From Tigriopus japonicus (Eukaryota > Arthropoda > Copepoda > Harpacticoida > Harpacticidae): a DNA stretch of 64,000 nt. The translations under genes and the position numbers were made by a program. Shown piece after piece: positions 15,401-26,200 of this stretch. Numbering within the stretch: the first letter of the stretch is position 1; every line of letters starts with the position of its first letter. The DNA lies in assembly GCA_010645155.1 (NCBI GenBank), contig CM021318.1:803328-867327 (forward strand). Reading direction: 5' to 3'. A model generated the notes under the pieces. It was not told where the DNA came from and did not search any database. It was given only the letters and a program-made list of their open reading frames with translations.

Positions 15401-18400
15401 TGGGCTGTAAACATCAGAACCCATGGATTTTCAATGCTCATTCATCGGGGCTTACCAGAAAAGATGGTTGCCACGGTCCCCAGGATGGATGGATGGATGC
15501 TGGGTTGGTTGGTTGGATGGGTGTCCGTATGTTCGTGAACCGGAATCTTTTAAATGGCTCAGATATCCCAAAGTGACATCGTGAGAGTTATTTACCGCGG
15601 AATGGTGCCCATTCGTCCCACAGGAGGTGGGGACCGAGAAGACGATGGTAATTTGATCCCTGGCGACAAAGCTAATTCATGTGCGTACATCCCACTGAGC
15701 CTCACTACTCACGACACATAAGTAAACAAGATCTGACAGGGCACGTTAAGCACGATGAATGGAGAGATGGATGGATGCCGTATTTGAGGTGCAAATAATT
15801 TGGAACCACTTTGCATAGTGTACTAAATACACACTCGCAAGCAGACATCAAACAACACTTACTAGGGTACTACTCACTTTGTCGGAGCCAAGCCATCCGA
15901 TTCTCACTGGGCTCACAATTGGCCAGACAATATCAGAGTGGATTCACTTTCAACTCCCTCCCGCTTGACAATGAACGAGTGGAAAAACTGTCCATCTTTC
16001 GTCTTCAAGCCCGACTCTTCACCTTTTTTGACTGATTTGAGCAACGCGAGGAGTACGAACCACGTTCATCCAACCACCGTTGAATGAAGTTCTTCGAACG
16101 TATTCATGTGTCTGTGCCCGCCTTACAAACCCGAATTGACGGTCGGTGTGCCACTCTCGATCTAGGAAGCTGAGCAAGGACTACGCGAACAAACTGGACG
16201 GTAATGACAAACCTGTACCTTAGGAGGCCATTTTATGTTTATGAAAAGTAAACATTAGCAAGTACACATTTTTTTACATTAGCATTGTAAAAAAATATCC
16301 AATGTGTATAAAACACACAATACAGATTTAAAAAAAAAGTATTAAATCTCAATCCACATAAGTGATAACTTATTAGACAACCCAGTCTAACACATTAATG
16401 TCATTCAATGCAAGAACAAATTGTAACTTTCTAATAGGTTTGATAGCTTTGACAAGACTTATTTGTGTGTTGATCCAACACTAAGAAACCACATTGGTAT
16501 TAAAAAGTGTTTTCGTCCTTTAAGGCCATATCCTGCTAATGATAATAATAATTGATTTCTAGGAAATTCACCATCTTTTCTATGATGTGCTGAACACATT
16601 GTACGTTTGCTTGGTGAGTGGAAGTTCTTAAAAGTTTGCAGAGCTCAAAAACTTTTTAAATCCATGTTTTATTCTGAACTAAACCATGGCCAATCTTGAT
16701 TCTTCTAACTTTCAAGAAGAACGATGCATTTGCTCCATTGTGGTGAGCATTTTTTACAAGAACCTATCATATTTCTGGGCAAAATCTGTTTGGGACTTAT
16801 TACTTCAGAACAATTCGTAACATATTGAATTGCCATTCCTGAAAGTATGAGTCATCTTTTGAATGTATCGACATTTTCTTTTGTTCTAGCTGACCTAAAA
16901 CCAAAATGTTGGAAGTCAAATTTCTAATAATAGGTCAGATATCAAAAGGATTTCAACCACTATAACAAAAAAGATTTTTTGGATTCAAACTACACTGTTT
17001 ACACTGTTAGACAATACTTGGCCATTTAAACATAAAAAGTTAAATGGCCAAAGCAAAAAATCATATAAGACCATAAAAGCAATGAGAGAGGCCTCTGGTA
17101 ATTCAATCAGATAGCGTTCATACCTTTTGAACCATTATGTTCTGAGCTTCAAGAGAGCTTAACTTTCGACTCCAAAGTCCAATTAAGGTTAAACTGAAAA
17201 ATGTGGTCTCTCAAACACAAACAAGATCTCATTTGAAGAGGAGAAGCACGGTTCTTGTCCCAACATAAAACTTAACACCTTCTAAAAACGCCACCTAGAG
17301 TTACAAGAGGCCAATAATCAGGTACAAAATTACAGTCACGGTATGTATTTTACCCACTTTCTTTAAAAATCAAACTCCCCCATTGTTGCCGGGTGAGTAC
17401 AACTTAGTCCATTGAAGTGAAGAGGTCCATTACTAACACTCACTGGGGATAAAAGTCTAGGTAAGTGTCCATTCAGAGAGCAATGTTTGTTGGATAAGCT
17501 GTGTACGTAAGCTTGCGCTTCCAAAGTGCCGAGAATCAAGCGCAATGCGAACGAATACCAGACGCACATCCACACATGCAGTACATACACCCATACCTTC
17601 ACTCACTCACTCACTCACTCGCTCGTTCTCAAACGAAAGGTATCATCATGATTGCAGCCATCGAATCGTCGACGTCAACCAACCATCGAGACAGACGGAA
17701 ACAATATCAGTCAAAGATCACACACCGGGATCTTGAAGTGGAAATTGAAACCGAGCGAACGGAAAGCAAAATATCTGTCTCTTCTTTGGGATTTGCATCT
17801 TTTGAAGCCCAGAGATGTACTTTAGTACCAAGAATCGGTGGATTGCCGACCAAAGTGGAAGTTGTGCGGGCATCAAAATGTGATAAATTTGTAAGAGCAC
17901 AAAAAGGACTCGGAAGAAGGCGGTAACTTTGAAGGAGGAAAAACTTTCGTGATTCATCACGACATCCAGTGAGATGTGTGTGACATACGAGGAAAATGTA
18001 TTCAACTTTTTGCTCACACCTACTAAAGCCACCACGACCGCCAACAAATTAAAGATTATATTCCTTCGCCGCACCCGATCCGCATTGGTGGGGTTGGAAA
18101 GGGAAATAAAAACATATTCCCAAGGCGAAAATGTAAAAAGGCTAGATCACTTTAGGGCCAAATTAAACTTCCCGAAGCATAGCTCGAGCAAGCTCCAAGG
18201 GGATTAAATCTGTTTGAGCAGTCTTTGAGTCGTGTCTAGAAAATGAGCAAGACCCGTCTTCCTCGTCGTCCTTGACGGAAGCTCATTTAGATTCTTATTC
18301 GTTGCGCAGATTTCTCTAATTGGCCCGTCCATGTATCTACATCCATTCATTATCAGAGTTCCCCAGGAACTATCTGTGCAATGTCTTGTCACTGGTTCTT

Positions 18401-21400
18401 TCCGAGAACAATCTCTTGCAATGAAATCATTTCTACGTATAAGAATTAGTTGCAAAGGGTACCCAATGAAACTCATTGTGCGAAAATGCTGGATCCGACG
18501 GATGGACGGATCTCTTTCACGTGTAAAGCTCTTTTGGACGTATGGTATCATGAGAGTGAGTGCACCATCGCGAGTTTCTCGTCAAAAATGTGTCTAAAAC
18601 TCGGGTGGAATGCATGAGATTTGAGGCATCTCGTGCAAAAAAGAGCAAGTCGAGTGGAATAATGAAAATAGTTCATGCACAACAACTCGGAACTTGACAC
18701 TAATTGCCCTCGGATATGTACCAGAATCCGTCGTTTCAATAGAGAAACAATCTCCAACACGTTTCCACGTCAATCTTGTCAGGTGGGAATGTGAATGAGT
18801 TCCTTTTAAATGCTCGACCAAAGTCCATGAATGACGAAGTAGAGAAATGAATGGAGACCGGACATGAATCTTAACATGGAAAACCACAGATCACCAATCT
18901 CGAATTGGTCTTTATCCAACTAATGTCAACATGGACAGACGACAAACATGGTCCTCCTGAAAGACCCCCTAGTTGTTAAGGGCAAAATGAGGATTCGAGC
19001 TCCCAATCCTCCATAAAAGGGTTTACTTTGGCCCAACCACATATTTTGACTTCGCCATTCGCTGCTTCCTTTCCCATTTTTTGGCCAAGATTTGACTTTC
19101 AAGAGCTCCCGCAAATTGGACGTTGAAAATCTGAGGATTTGTCATCCTTTCGGCGATCACCTCATCACCCCAAAAACTGAAAAGGAAGGTCCCTTCGAAT
19201 CCCAGAGGGTCACTCTATTTCTCCCTTTGAAGTTATTGAGTAGAATTAGGTCTGCCAGAGCCATTCGAGTCCAACATGTCAAAAGGGACCTCATAGATAG
19301 AAAATTCTCTTTTACCCACCAATGCCAAAAGGTGAGAATATTTAATGGGCTTAATGTAGGGAATACGTCCAAATTTACAAAATATCCGCTTTTATTGACG
19401 AATTATTGGAATTCGTTACTCGCAAGATAATTGAATGGCTCAAGAAAATAAGATACAATCAAATACCTCAACATAGGGGTTGTTGTGCATAGTCAAAAAT
19501 CATAAGATAATGCAAGTTAAAATACCCAAACATTTACACCCTAGCGTTGTTTCGCTGCAAGAAATTAAAGAGAAGATCTAAATCTTTTAGGCGAGCTAAG
19601 AGTTTTTTCCGGATTCGTTAAGCTGAACGAGGAAGTGAGACGTTTCAGAAACGGAGGAGAACGTTTTTTCGTAAGTAAATAAAGAAAAGTTACCATCTTG
19701 TTTAGCGAGCCTTTCAAGAGCACATAGAAGCCCACTTGCGTCCCATAGTTTCGTTCAATCAAGAGAGGCTTCCTCTTCATCTGTTACTGTAGCTAGCCAC
19801 CAGTTGTCGATACTTTGTTCATGCTTCATTCACATGGATTGTGAATTATCGGTTCAATTGGAAGTCGGACCTCATGCATACTATGCACAAAGGAGGAACC
19901 TACCGTTCAAATCCTATTAAGATTCATTCTCAACGACCCTCAAGTGATCAAGTCACCCGGGTTCATGTTGTTAATTGTTATGAGTTTTCCGCTCAAGTAA
20001 ACAAAGCTGTCACAACGAGCAAATCTCTCTTGGACAACGAGATTCCAGCTAACTTCACTACAGAGAGAGCCCTATGTTTTGGAACACGAAGAGCCGAAAG
20101 TTTGCGCCAGGTTATCCGATTGTGTCTTGCCTGGTCTCCCTTGAGACGGACACGGACATGGAAGGCTCGAGACTTCTCGACCTCGCCCTTTGGGCGGGTT
20201 GGTTTATTTATAATTCATGATGGAAAGAGGCGATCCAAGCTTGAACTTTGTTTCCATCCACTGAAGAAACTCGGAGAGCTGGAACCAAAACCAACCTGGC
20301 TTTAATGCGCTCATCCAAACTCCAAAAGGCTCAAGATTTTTTGGAACTTTTCCAATACTCGCTCAACACGTCGTCTCTTGATGTGAGAGCAAATGGAATC
20401 GAGTAACGTAAATATTCTTCCCAAGGAAATCGAATTCTGATTTTTGAGAGGGTCACTCTCCATAATCCAAATCTCAGAGAGCGTAGTTTCTGACTTGCAG
20501 GCAATTTTTCAATGCTAGTTACAGACCTCGCTGAGAATATTTTATTCAGTGTCTCTCCTCTCAGAGGTGGAATTGAAACAAAAACGAGACACAACAGGAT
20601 ATCCAAGCCTCCTCCTAGTTTTCTGTCATCAGTCACGTCTTCCATCAAGCCCAAACATGGAAGTGTTGGACATTCCGACTCAAAGGATCTCTCTGGAGGA
20701 GAGCTTTTCAAGTAGGAGAAAGGTGGGTTGATGACCCGTGGAAACGACGTTTTGAGGGAGATTAATCCGAAGAAAGGACAGTGTGACATCTCATTTTCTA
20801 AATAAGGCTGTTTGTTGTCCTCAGGAGCTCTAAGATGAGATATGGAAGTGGCCGTTCTCAGGACCTTTTGTTGTTTAACGGAGGCCAATCGAATTGGCTT
20901 AGAAAAATACTAGAAGGCAAGATTCGATACTTCTTGGCCAACAGTGTTGTGACCTTCAAGGTCATACTTGGGTATTTAAGGATATTCGTTGGTTCGAATA
21001 CAGAGCTCTGGATTCATATTCCATGGGATCCACTTCATAGTTGATAGTCTGGTCATGTCGACATTCCCCTGGCGCTCTTTCTCAGTCTCACGGGATTTTC
21101 CTCCGCGTTTTTTTGTTCCATGGACATATTTTTTGAGACCAACCATGGAACAACCGGCATTCCATTGAAACTACCGCCATTGCGAGATTTAGTCATGATC
21201 GGAAAATATTGACGAATCTTTGAGAGAGTTGACGGTCAATTTGGTGGGCAATGAGTGTGAAGAAGTAATTAAAACGTTAACCAAGTCAAGCTGAAAGTAA
21301 TCAGTGTCTCTTGTTCGTTGGTAAATAACTTGAGATCCACCGATCCGATGAACAAAATCATTGTCAAACCTGCAGAATTCGTGCAGTTCTTCTTCTTCCA

Positions 21401-23201
21401 CACAAACACAGGGTCTCTTCGTTCACCCCAAAGCTAGGCATATTTGTTTACCTTGGCCAAGGTTCGTGTTGCTTTAGCTAGTTTGAGGGACCTTTTTCCC
21501 CAATGCCAGCCAGGTCAGGCTATGGGGATAATGCCCGGGCATAATATTAATAATTGAACACGCGTGTTCCAACATTGCTCAAGACTAATTAAGATTCAGG
21601 AATGAGAGAGAGAGAGTGTGTGAGTATGGAATCTCGACTCGAAACTCAGCTAGCTTCCTTCGGATCTGGCCTCCAGATGTTTACCAAGATCCGTGGGACA
21701 CGTCTTTGATCCCATCACCTGACCCTAAGACGCGTTCCTTCTCCAATTAGGCAGCAAGCTCCACCTTTCTCTATTTTTCCTCTCTTCTTGCCGTTCTCTC
21801 TATTTCCAATGTAAGACCCAGATCAGACAACTCGATCCAAGGATGGAGACATATCAAAAACAACATTGTTTAGCGTGTGACAGGTTGCCAGCTCGCCAAG
21901 AACAAAAAGCTCCCAGAGACCCCCTAAAAAGCATTTAGTTAAGTCCTCGATATTGTGAATGTGCACCATCCTTGGGCCTAGTGGTCCACCAAATTCCACC
22001 GTCCAAGGAAGTCTTAGGAGTCTTGCGAGAGAAAGGACAGCCTTGGAGAGAAGGGCGAGGAACGAGGAAGAAGAACTGGAACAAGTTACTTTTCCCTCTC
22101 ACGATCGAGCAAATATAAGTTGGCAGGCAGCTTGTGCTCAGTCATCTGTCCATGTTCTTTGAACCGGAAAAAAAGTTGCTTGAAAATAGAACCAGCCATA
22201 TGAGGGCACAGGTCAACCAACCAACCCAACCGACTAGCCCCCTTTCAACGAAACTTGAAACTTTTCTTCAAAAGGACGCCAGGCCTCAAATGGAGGATTA
22301 ACCTCAACTACCAGTGACGACATGCTGAGACGGTTAAATCGACCTTTAAGCACTCCTGTCTCCATTGCCGGAGATTTAATGCTCATGGACCCCGTCTGTG
22401 TCAATTTTTCTCACCGTTGGCCTTTTACTTTCTCATGAAAAGAGACTATTTGGCTGCGACCAAAGGCTACGAAATCCTTAGAATATGTTTTGGGTACTTT
22501 TTGGTAAATACGATAGAGAGAATGATTTCGGTAGGGTTTCCGATAATTACTGAAAAAATCACGTTTGCGCATTTAAAAGGCTGTTTCAACGATGACAACA
22601 CAGCTGACTAGTTTCTCACCAAGGCAACCAATTGAACGTGTTTCTCGAGTATGAGCCTTGGTTAGATGAGTGAACATGGGTTCGAATTTCAATTAGGCAC
22701 CGATTTGGCTACAAATGGTCTCTAAATCCGGTTCGAAAAGAACCTTCGAAGAACCTCAAGGCAGTGTTTGTGACAAATTGAATCTCGAATCGCTAGCATT
22801 GTAACTCCGGGAAAAGGCTCTTTCGTGGAACCAATCGAATATTCTATTTTCCCAATCTGCCGACGAACAAGAGAGGATTTCAAAGGTTGGGTTTGTTTTC
22901 TCAAAGTAATTTGCCAACCCACGGCCTTTGAAAGAAGGAAGCCTTTCTTGATCGTGAACCTTGAACGTACATTGCTTTGAGAGGAAGTTAGTTGTTGGTT
23001 GGTCTTACCTATGGTATACGTATCACCTCCAACAGCCACGGTGGTGCAGCTTTCTTGTGGAAACAGTTTCGATGCGTTCGTGAGGGTCTTTCTCACCACT
23101 GAATGCTGAGGCACCAAAGGTGGCCTTGAGCGGCCCCTCAAGGGCGTGCCATGGGGTGTGGGAGGGTCTTTGGCGGGTGGTTGTGGGTGAACGGAAGACA
23201 T
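257..23201 (-). CDS. PDE1: PDE1-type Ca2+/calmodulin-dependent cyclic nucleotide phosphodiesterase, 5' part of gene (partial)
   Basis: PDE1 enzymes hydrolyse cAMP and cGMP in the cytosol when Ca2+/calmodulin binds their N-terminal region. The window holds that N-terminal region; the HD-type catalytic exons lie beyond the left edge. Exons read right to left: 23201-23009 or 5889-5589 (alternative starts), optional 5333-5217, then 3815-3518, 3448-3338 and 497-257. All junction phases agree, giving an open frame of 281 codons (distal start) or 317 codons (proximal start). Diagnostic peptides are SELQSEAVPDEVRKWLASTF and FRSVANAIRTGIFIERIYRR in the last exon, which match the PDE1 N-terminal domain I know from fly and vertebrate PDE1. 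A basic amphipathic stretch around REAFLKLKQLLSKMK lies where family members have a calmodulin-binding/autoinhibitory segment (inference). The intron behind the distal start is about 19 kb. The family call is secure; which isoforms are expressed is inferred. Confidence 0.88.
498..3337. other. PDE1 intron 3
   Basis: Intron between exons 3 and 4. I see no RNA gene or clear transposon. An 84-codon minus-strand open frame at 1984-2238 looks protein-like but has no ATG, no clear splice sites and no family I recognise. Confidence 0.6.
3338..3448 (-). CDS. PDE1: PDE1 exon 3
   Basis: 111 nt, acceptor tttattag and donor GA|gtaagt, phase 2 on both sides. It encodes LKQLLSKMKESAIDPETLIS followed by NLEYVTEVVQAVAAKA. 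This matches the PDE1 pattern in which a basic helix is followed by an 'NLEYxxxVLEAV'-type helix. Together with the end of exon 2 it forms the putative calmodulin-responsive segment. Confidence 0.85.
3518..3815 (-). CDS. PDE1: PDE1 exon 2 (common acceptor exon for the alternative starts)
   Basis: 298 nt, acceptor tcactttag before 3815 and donor TTG AA|gtaaga after 3518. It enters in phase 1, so the upstream G completes Gly. It starts GETIRIFRRTRSGRPHSASR, a basic and Ser-rich stretch that could be a phosphorylation region (inference). It continues with SSSPLTASEILDSPGGLSAL and an acidic DSQNESEDEILKTEE segment, and ends PDTPAGIREAFL. The longer open frame reaching 4029 is intron read-through, because the acceptor and phase fit the upstream exons exactly. 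Confidence 0.82.
4070..4334. mobile_element. hAT-like MITE with 8-bp target-site duplication
   Basis: A 249-bp non-autonomous element, 4078-4326, lies in the PDE1 intron between exon 2 and the cassette exon. Its ends are inverted: GGGGTCGGCAACCG on the left and GTTTGCCGACCCCTGC on the right. It is flanked by a perfect 8-bp direct repeat ATTAGTGG (4070-4077 and 4327-4334), the hallmark of hAT transposition. The interior has seven or so GGGCCCAC-type motifs. It encodes no transposase. The intact duplication suggests a fairly recent insertion. A degenerate relative lies near 55108-55344. Confidence 0.8.
4335..5216. other. PDE1 intron segment, AT-rich, unidentified
   Basis: Within the intron upstream of exon 2. 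Open frames on both strands at about 4527-5022 overlap each other, have no recognisable domain and no splice support. It may hold an old repeat, but I cannot name it. Confidence 0.35.
5217..5333 (-). CDS. PDE1: PDE1 candidate cassette exon, or third first exon
   Basis: 117 nt (39 codons) bounded by acceptor gatgatgtttcag and donor AAC G|gtaagg, phase 1 on both sides. It could therefore be included or skipped between either first exon and exon 2 without changing frame. The peptide is hydrophilic (VASRKSSGQKVGSNNAALN, then NVEDSTNQKPPPFATTDN). An in-frame ATG at 5350-5352, just before the acceptor, would also let this segment act as a first exon with a seven-residue extension. I recognise no homologue; the call rests on splice sites and phase. 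Confidence 0.5.
5589..5889 (-). CDS. PDE1: PDE1 alternative first exon (proximal)
   Basis: Coding part from ATG at 5889 to donor AAA ATT G|gtaact, 301 nt, phase 1 out. It encodes about 100 residues, MVTDTSTPSDNMDKLDQEAE at the start and GERWFTITDVDGTEYKIG at the end. Contains a Lys/Arg-rich middle with FGPRHRSIRHNKSMDS, a plausible phosphorylation region. The final peptide GTEYKIG parallels GDTYTIG at the end of the distal first exon, and both join GETIRIF of exon 2. No signal peptide or membrane segment is seen, consistent with a cytosolic enzyme. Confidence 0.68.
6865..6902. repeat. CTTT/CT/GTCT microsatellite
   Basis: A compound pyrimidine tract, CTTT units followed by CT units and then GTCT units. 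A nearly identical compound tract occurs at about 25030-25065. Confidence 0.85.
9616..9638. repeat. CGT trinucleotide microsatellite
   Basis: About seven consecutive CGT/GTC units. A similar tract lies at 25820-25840. Neither is in a frame I can support as coding. Confidence 0.8.
23009..23201 (-). CDS. PDE1: PDE1 alternative first exon (distal)
   Basis: Coding part from ATG at 23201 to donor ACC ATA G|gtaaga, 193 nt, phase 1 out. It encodes 64 residues that start MSSVHPQPPAKDPPTPHGTP, Pro-rich and basic, and end VAVGGDTYTIG. Phase and terminal peptide match the proximal first exon, supporting alternative promoters about 17 kb apart. GA-rich tracts at 23570-23590 and 23641-23656 lie upstream and could be promoter-proximal GAGA-type sequence (inference). 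Confidence 0.65.
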
Positions 23202-26200
23202 AATGAGGCGGTTGGTCCGGCCCCGACAAAGGACACAACCAATGGTAGTCCACGCTCCGAGTGATTGAGTGTGCCAATCTTATTGATAGAGCCAAGGTTT
23301 TTGCATGGCGACAAAAGGGCTCTGTTGTCCTCAATCCAGATGGTCCACTGAAGAATGCGTTGGCTGGTCTTGACCAAGTTCTTGTTCCACTTTTCTTAGA
23401 GAAGACCCTTGGTGGAGCTTTTTTGTGTTTTGTGATCAAAAGCTGTTAAGAAGGAGGAAGAGGAGGAGGAACAAGAAGCTACTACGTTGTACTACTTGTT
23501 GCTAAAGTTTGAAAGTTCCGTGGAAAGGCAAGTGTTGTCGTTGCACTTGCAAAGCTTGGTTATCGAGAGAGAAAGAGAGAGAGAGAGTAAAGAGTCTTCT
23601 TGGTCCATAAAAACAAAATGAAAAGCAAGCACGTCAGAACGGAGAGAGAGAGAGAGACCGAGACCCTCTCCTTTTTTGCCTTGCGTGGCACATCAAAACC
23701 TCTATTGTGGAAGTTCAATCAAGTTCGCCCATAGTAGAAGGCCATAAATTGAAGGACCAAAGAGAGTTAGGTGTTTTCCACCCGATGAACAAACTTGGTC
23801 GACGCCACTTAGAGGAGTCAGCATCCTGCCAAAGACGATAGTCCATGTGGGTTTACCTTGGGCTACGACGAGGTACAGCACTAAAGCAGACTCAGCATTC
23901 CTCGTTCTGATTTATGTCTGAAGAATATGAAGAATGGGAGCCCAACTACCAAGGCCCTTCTTCCTTCCACGCCATACATCAAACGTAATGATACAACGAC
24001 GCCGTCTACCCTGCCCTAAACTGATTGAAAGGATTTAAGGCCTCCCAAAAAGACCCGTCACATGGGATGGCAATTTGTGGGCCAGACACATGCAAAAGGG
24101 GGACATTTATGGCGTGGTTAAGAAATGTTTTGTGTTCCATTTCAGTATATATAGTTTAGCTTGAGATACTCTTCGAATGCACATTTGCATTGCTCAAAGT
24201 TTGCGAAAGGCAGCCTCTTTGGGCAAGACTTTCTCGAAGGGCTCTTTCAATCCAATGGCTTTATCTCATGGCATATGGCCATGAAAAGCCTTTCCTGGGC
24301 TCGAGATTTGGATGCGATGCTGCCGTTGCCGACCTGACATCCACCGTGTATTTTAACTTTGTATTCAAGGATGGCGAGGAAGGGACCCAAAAGGACCAAG
24401 ATGACATGGAACACTGGCAAACTCATGTGGCTGCCGGCAACCGACTGACTACCTACTATCAAGTGTTCCTTCTTCCTGTACTCTCGCGAGAATAGACAGA
24501 GATTTATGTTCAGATCTGGAACACGTCTTGGTGGCCATCAATGTGGCTCATCAAGATACTTTCCACGAGATATTGTGATTTCATTCGCAGGGGGAAACCA
24601 AAGGATGGTCCTTTTTGTTGGTGGGATAACCAGGCCCATCTCACCTCACTGGGAAAGCGCCACTTTCTCCGACAAAAAGGTTTTGTCGCTACTTTTTCGA
24701 TCAGCCAATCAGGTCTAGGAAAGGAAGACATTTGATCTTGGGGATCGTTCCTCTCTTCTATGATAATGGAGAAGTATGGTTTGACTAATTAGTCTAAATT
24801 CATAGCGCTCATGAGAACCGCTCTTTGGAGACGTCTCGTTGTTTTCATGATTGGACATTCACTCTCAATAAGAGCCTTTATTTGTTCAGCACGAGTGATT
24901 GCTGCCATTATGTGGTCTGTCTAAGATGATTAATGATGAATCAAACGAGCTTTCCATCCATCAGGTAATGACCCAAAAAGCACTCTTTTGTTTGTAGAAA
25001 TTACTATTATGCTCCCATCGAGAACCATACCTTTCTTTCTTTCTCTCTCTCTCTCTGTCTTTCTCTGACACTCACTTGAGGAGTAGTAGAACCGTGATAC
25101 GGCAATACAGACAAAATATCGTGCCAATAGGTCTTCAACTGGCGAGAACTGTCTTGGAGCAAAACAGAAATTGTATTTTCTTCTGAACTCTCCACTGGTT
25201 TTGTTGTTTTTTGTTTTCTCCTCACACAACCAACCGCTCATAAATATCGGTTAACAAGGTCAGAGGTGGCAAGGTTCTTTGCCCAAGCCACCCGAGAATC
25301 GACATTTATTGTTGATATCCGTTTTGGAGGCCTTCTTTCCACTTAGGGTTTTCACCAATTATTAGAGACTCTTTCTTCGACCGCCAATGGACAAACACTT
25401 GGAACAATCACTAGGACTGATGACTTGACTTGCCAAAGGTTCTTTGACCTGGAAAGAGACTCACTTTTGGCTTTGACAACCACCACCACTGATATCTTTA
25501 CATGGGGTTATTCCGAATTGGAGGATGATATACAGCTGTGAGCTCGTAACAACAAGCATAACCGAACTGAAACATTGAAGACGAAAACTTTTTGAGCGGG
25601 GAAAGTCGTCGAGCGTTGATGGTGCTCCCTCCTCGTTCTTTGGACTCCTGGGTGGCAAGATTGAAGACAAGAAGGAAGAAGAAGAGATCCCAAAACAAGT
25701 CTGAGCACTCCCACTCTCGTGTTCTCCTGCGTTCTTCTGGCACTTCCCTTGGCTTCGTCCTCTTCTCAGGAGGCATTAAGCATTAAGAGGCAAGTGCCTG
25801 GCTTTGCCCAAAAAAGAAGACGTCGTCGTCGTCGTCGTTCTCGTCGACAACGGTGGAACCATTCGTCCGTTGTTGGACCGCTCCTCTGGAGCTCAACCTA
25901 CGTGGATAGTTCGTCTTCCTTGTTCCTTCTCTCCTCAACTCAGGTTCCCTGACTTCATGGGTGTTGATCCGAAGCGAGCCGCCTTTGTTGTTCCTCGATT
26001 CAAGCCTTGAACTAGTCGTCCAACTACGTAGAGCGAAGCCTCGAACGAATGAGGAACCTCATTGACTGAGTCGAAATTGAGGAGAACGTGGGAGCGCACA
26101 CTCGTCTGCTTCTACTCGATATCCTACATCAAGACTGCGTCCATGGACCGAGTGCGCAAGCAATAGCAATGCCGGCGTTGCTCATGCCCGAAACCCAACA

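Larger units (their letters stand above)
5890..23008. other. Large PDE1 intron / inter-promoter region
   Basis: About 17 kb between the two first exons, without a gene I can support. It holds microsatellites: a GGTT tract at 6731-6760, CTTT/CT/GTCT at 6865-6902, CGT repeats at 9616-9638, GGTT/GGAT at 15485-15520 and CACT at 17600-17625. The stretch 16.2-17.3 kb is clearly more AT-rich than its surroundings. Long open frames (for example 20331-20888 minus and 19841-20305 plus) have no recognisable motif and I treat them as probable chance frames. Proximal promoter and 5' UTR sequence for the 5889 start should lie just right of 5890. Confidence 0.5.

Noticed and set aside
19841..20305. 154-codon plus-strand frame
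   Set aside because: No recognisable motif and no promoter or splice context; kept as noncoding.
20331..20888. 185-codon minus-strand frame
   Set aside because: No domain, no splice support, and an equally open plus-strand frame overlaps it; chance length is plausible in 64 kb of six frames.
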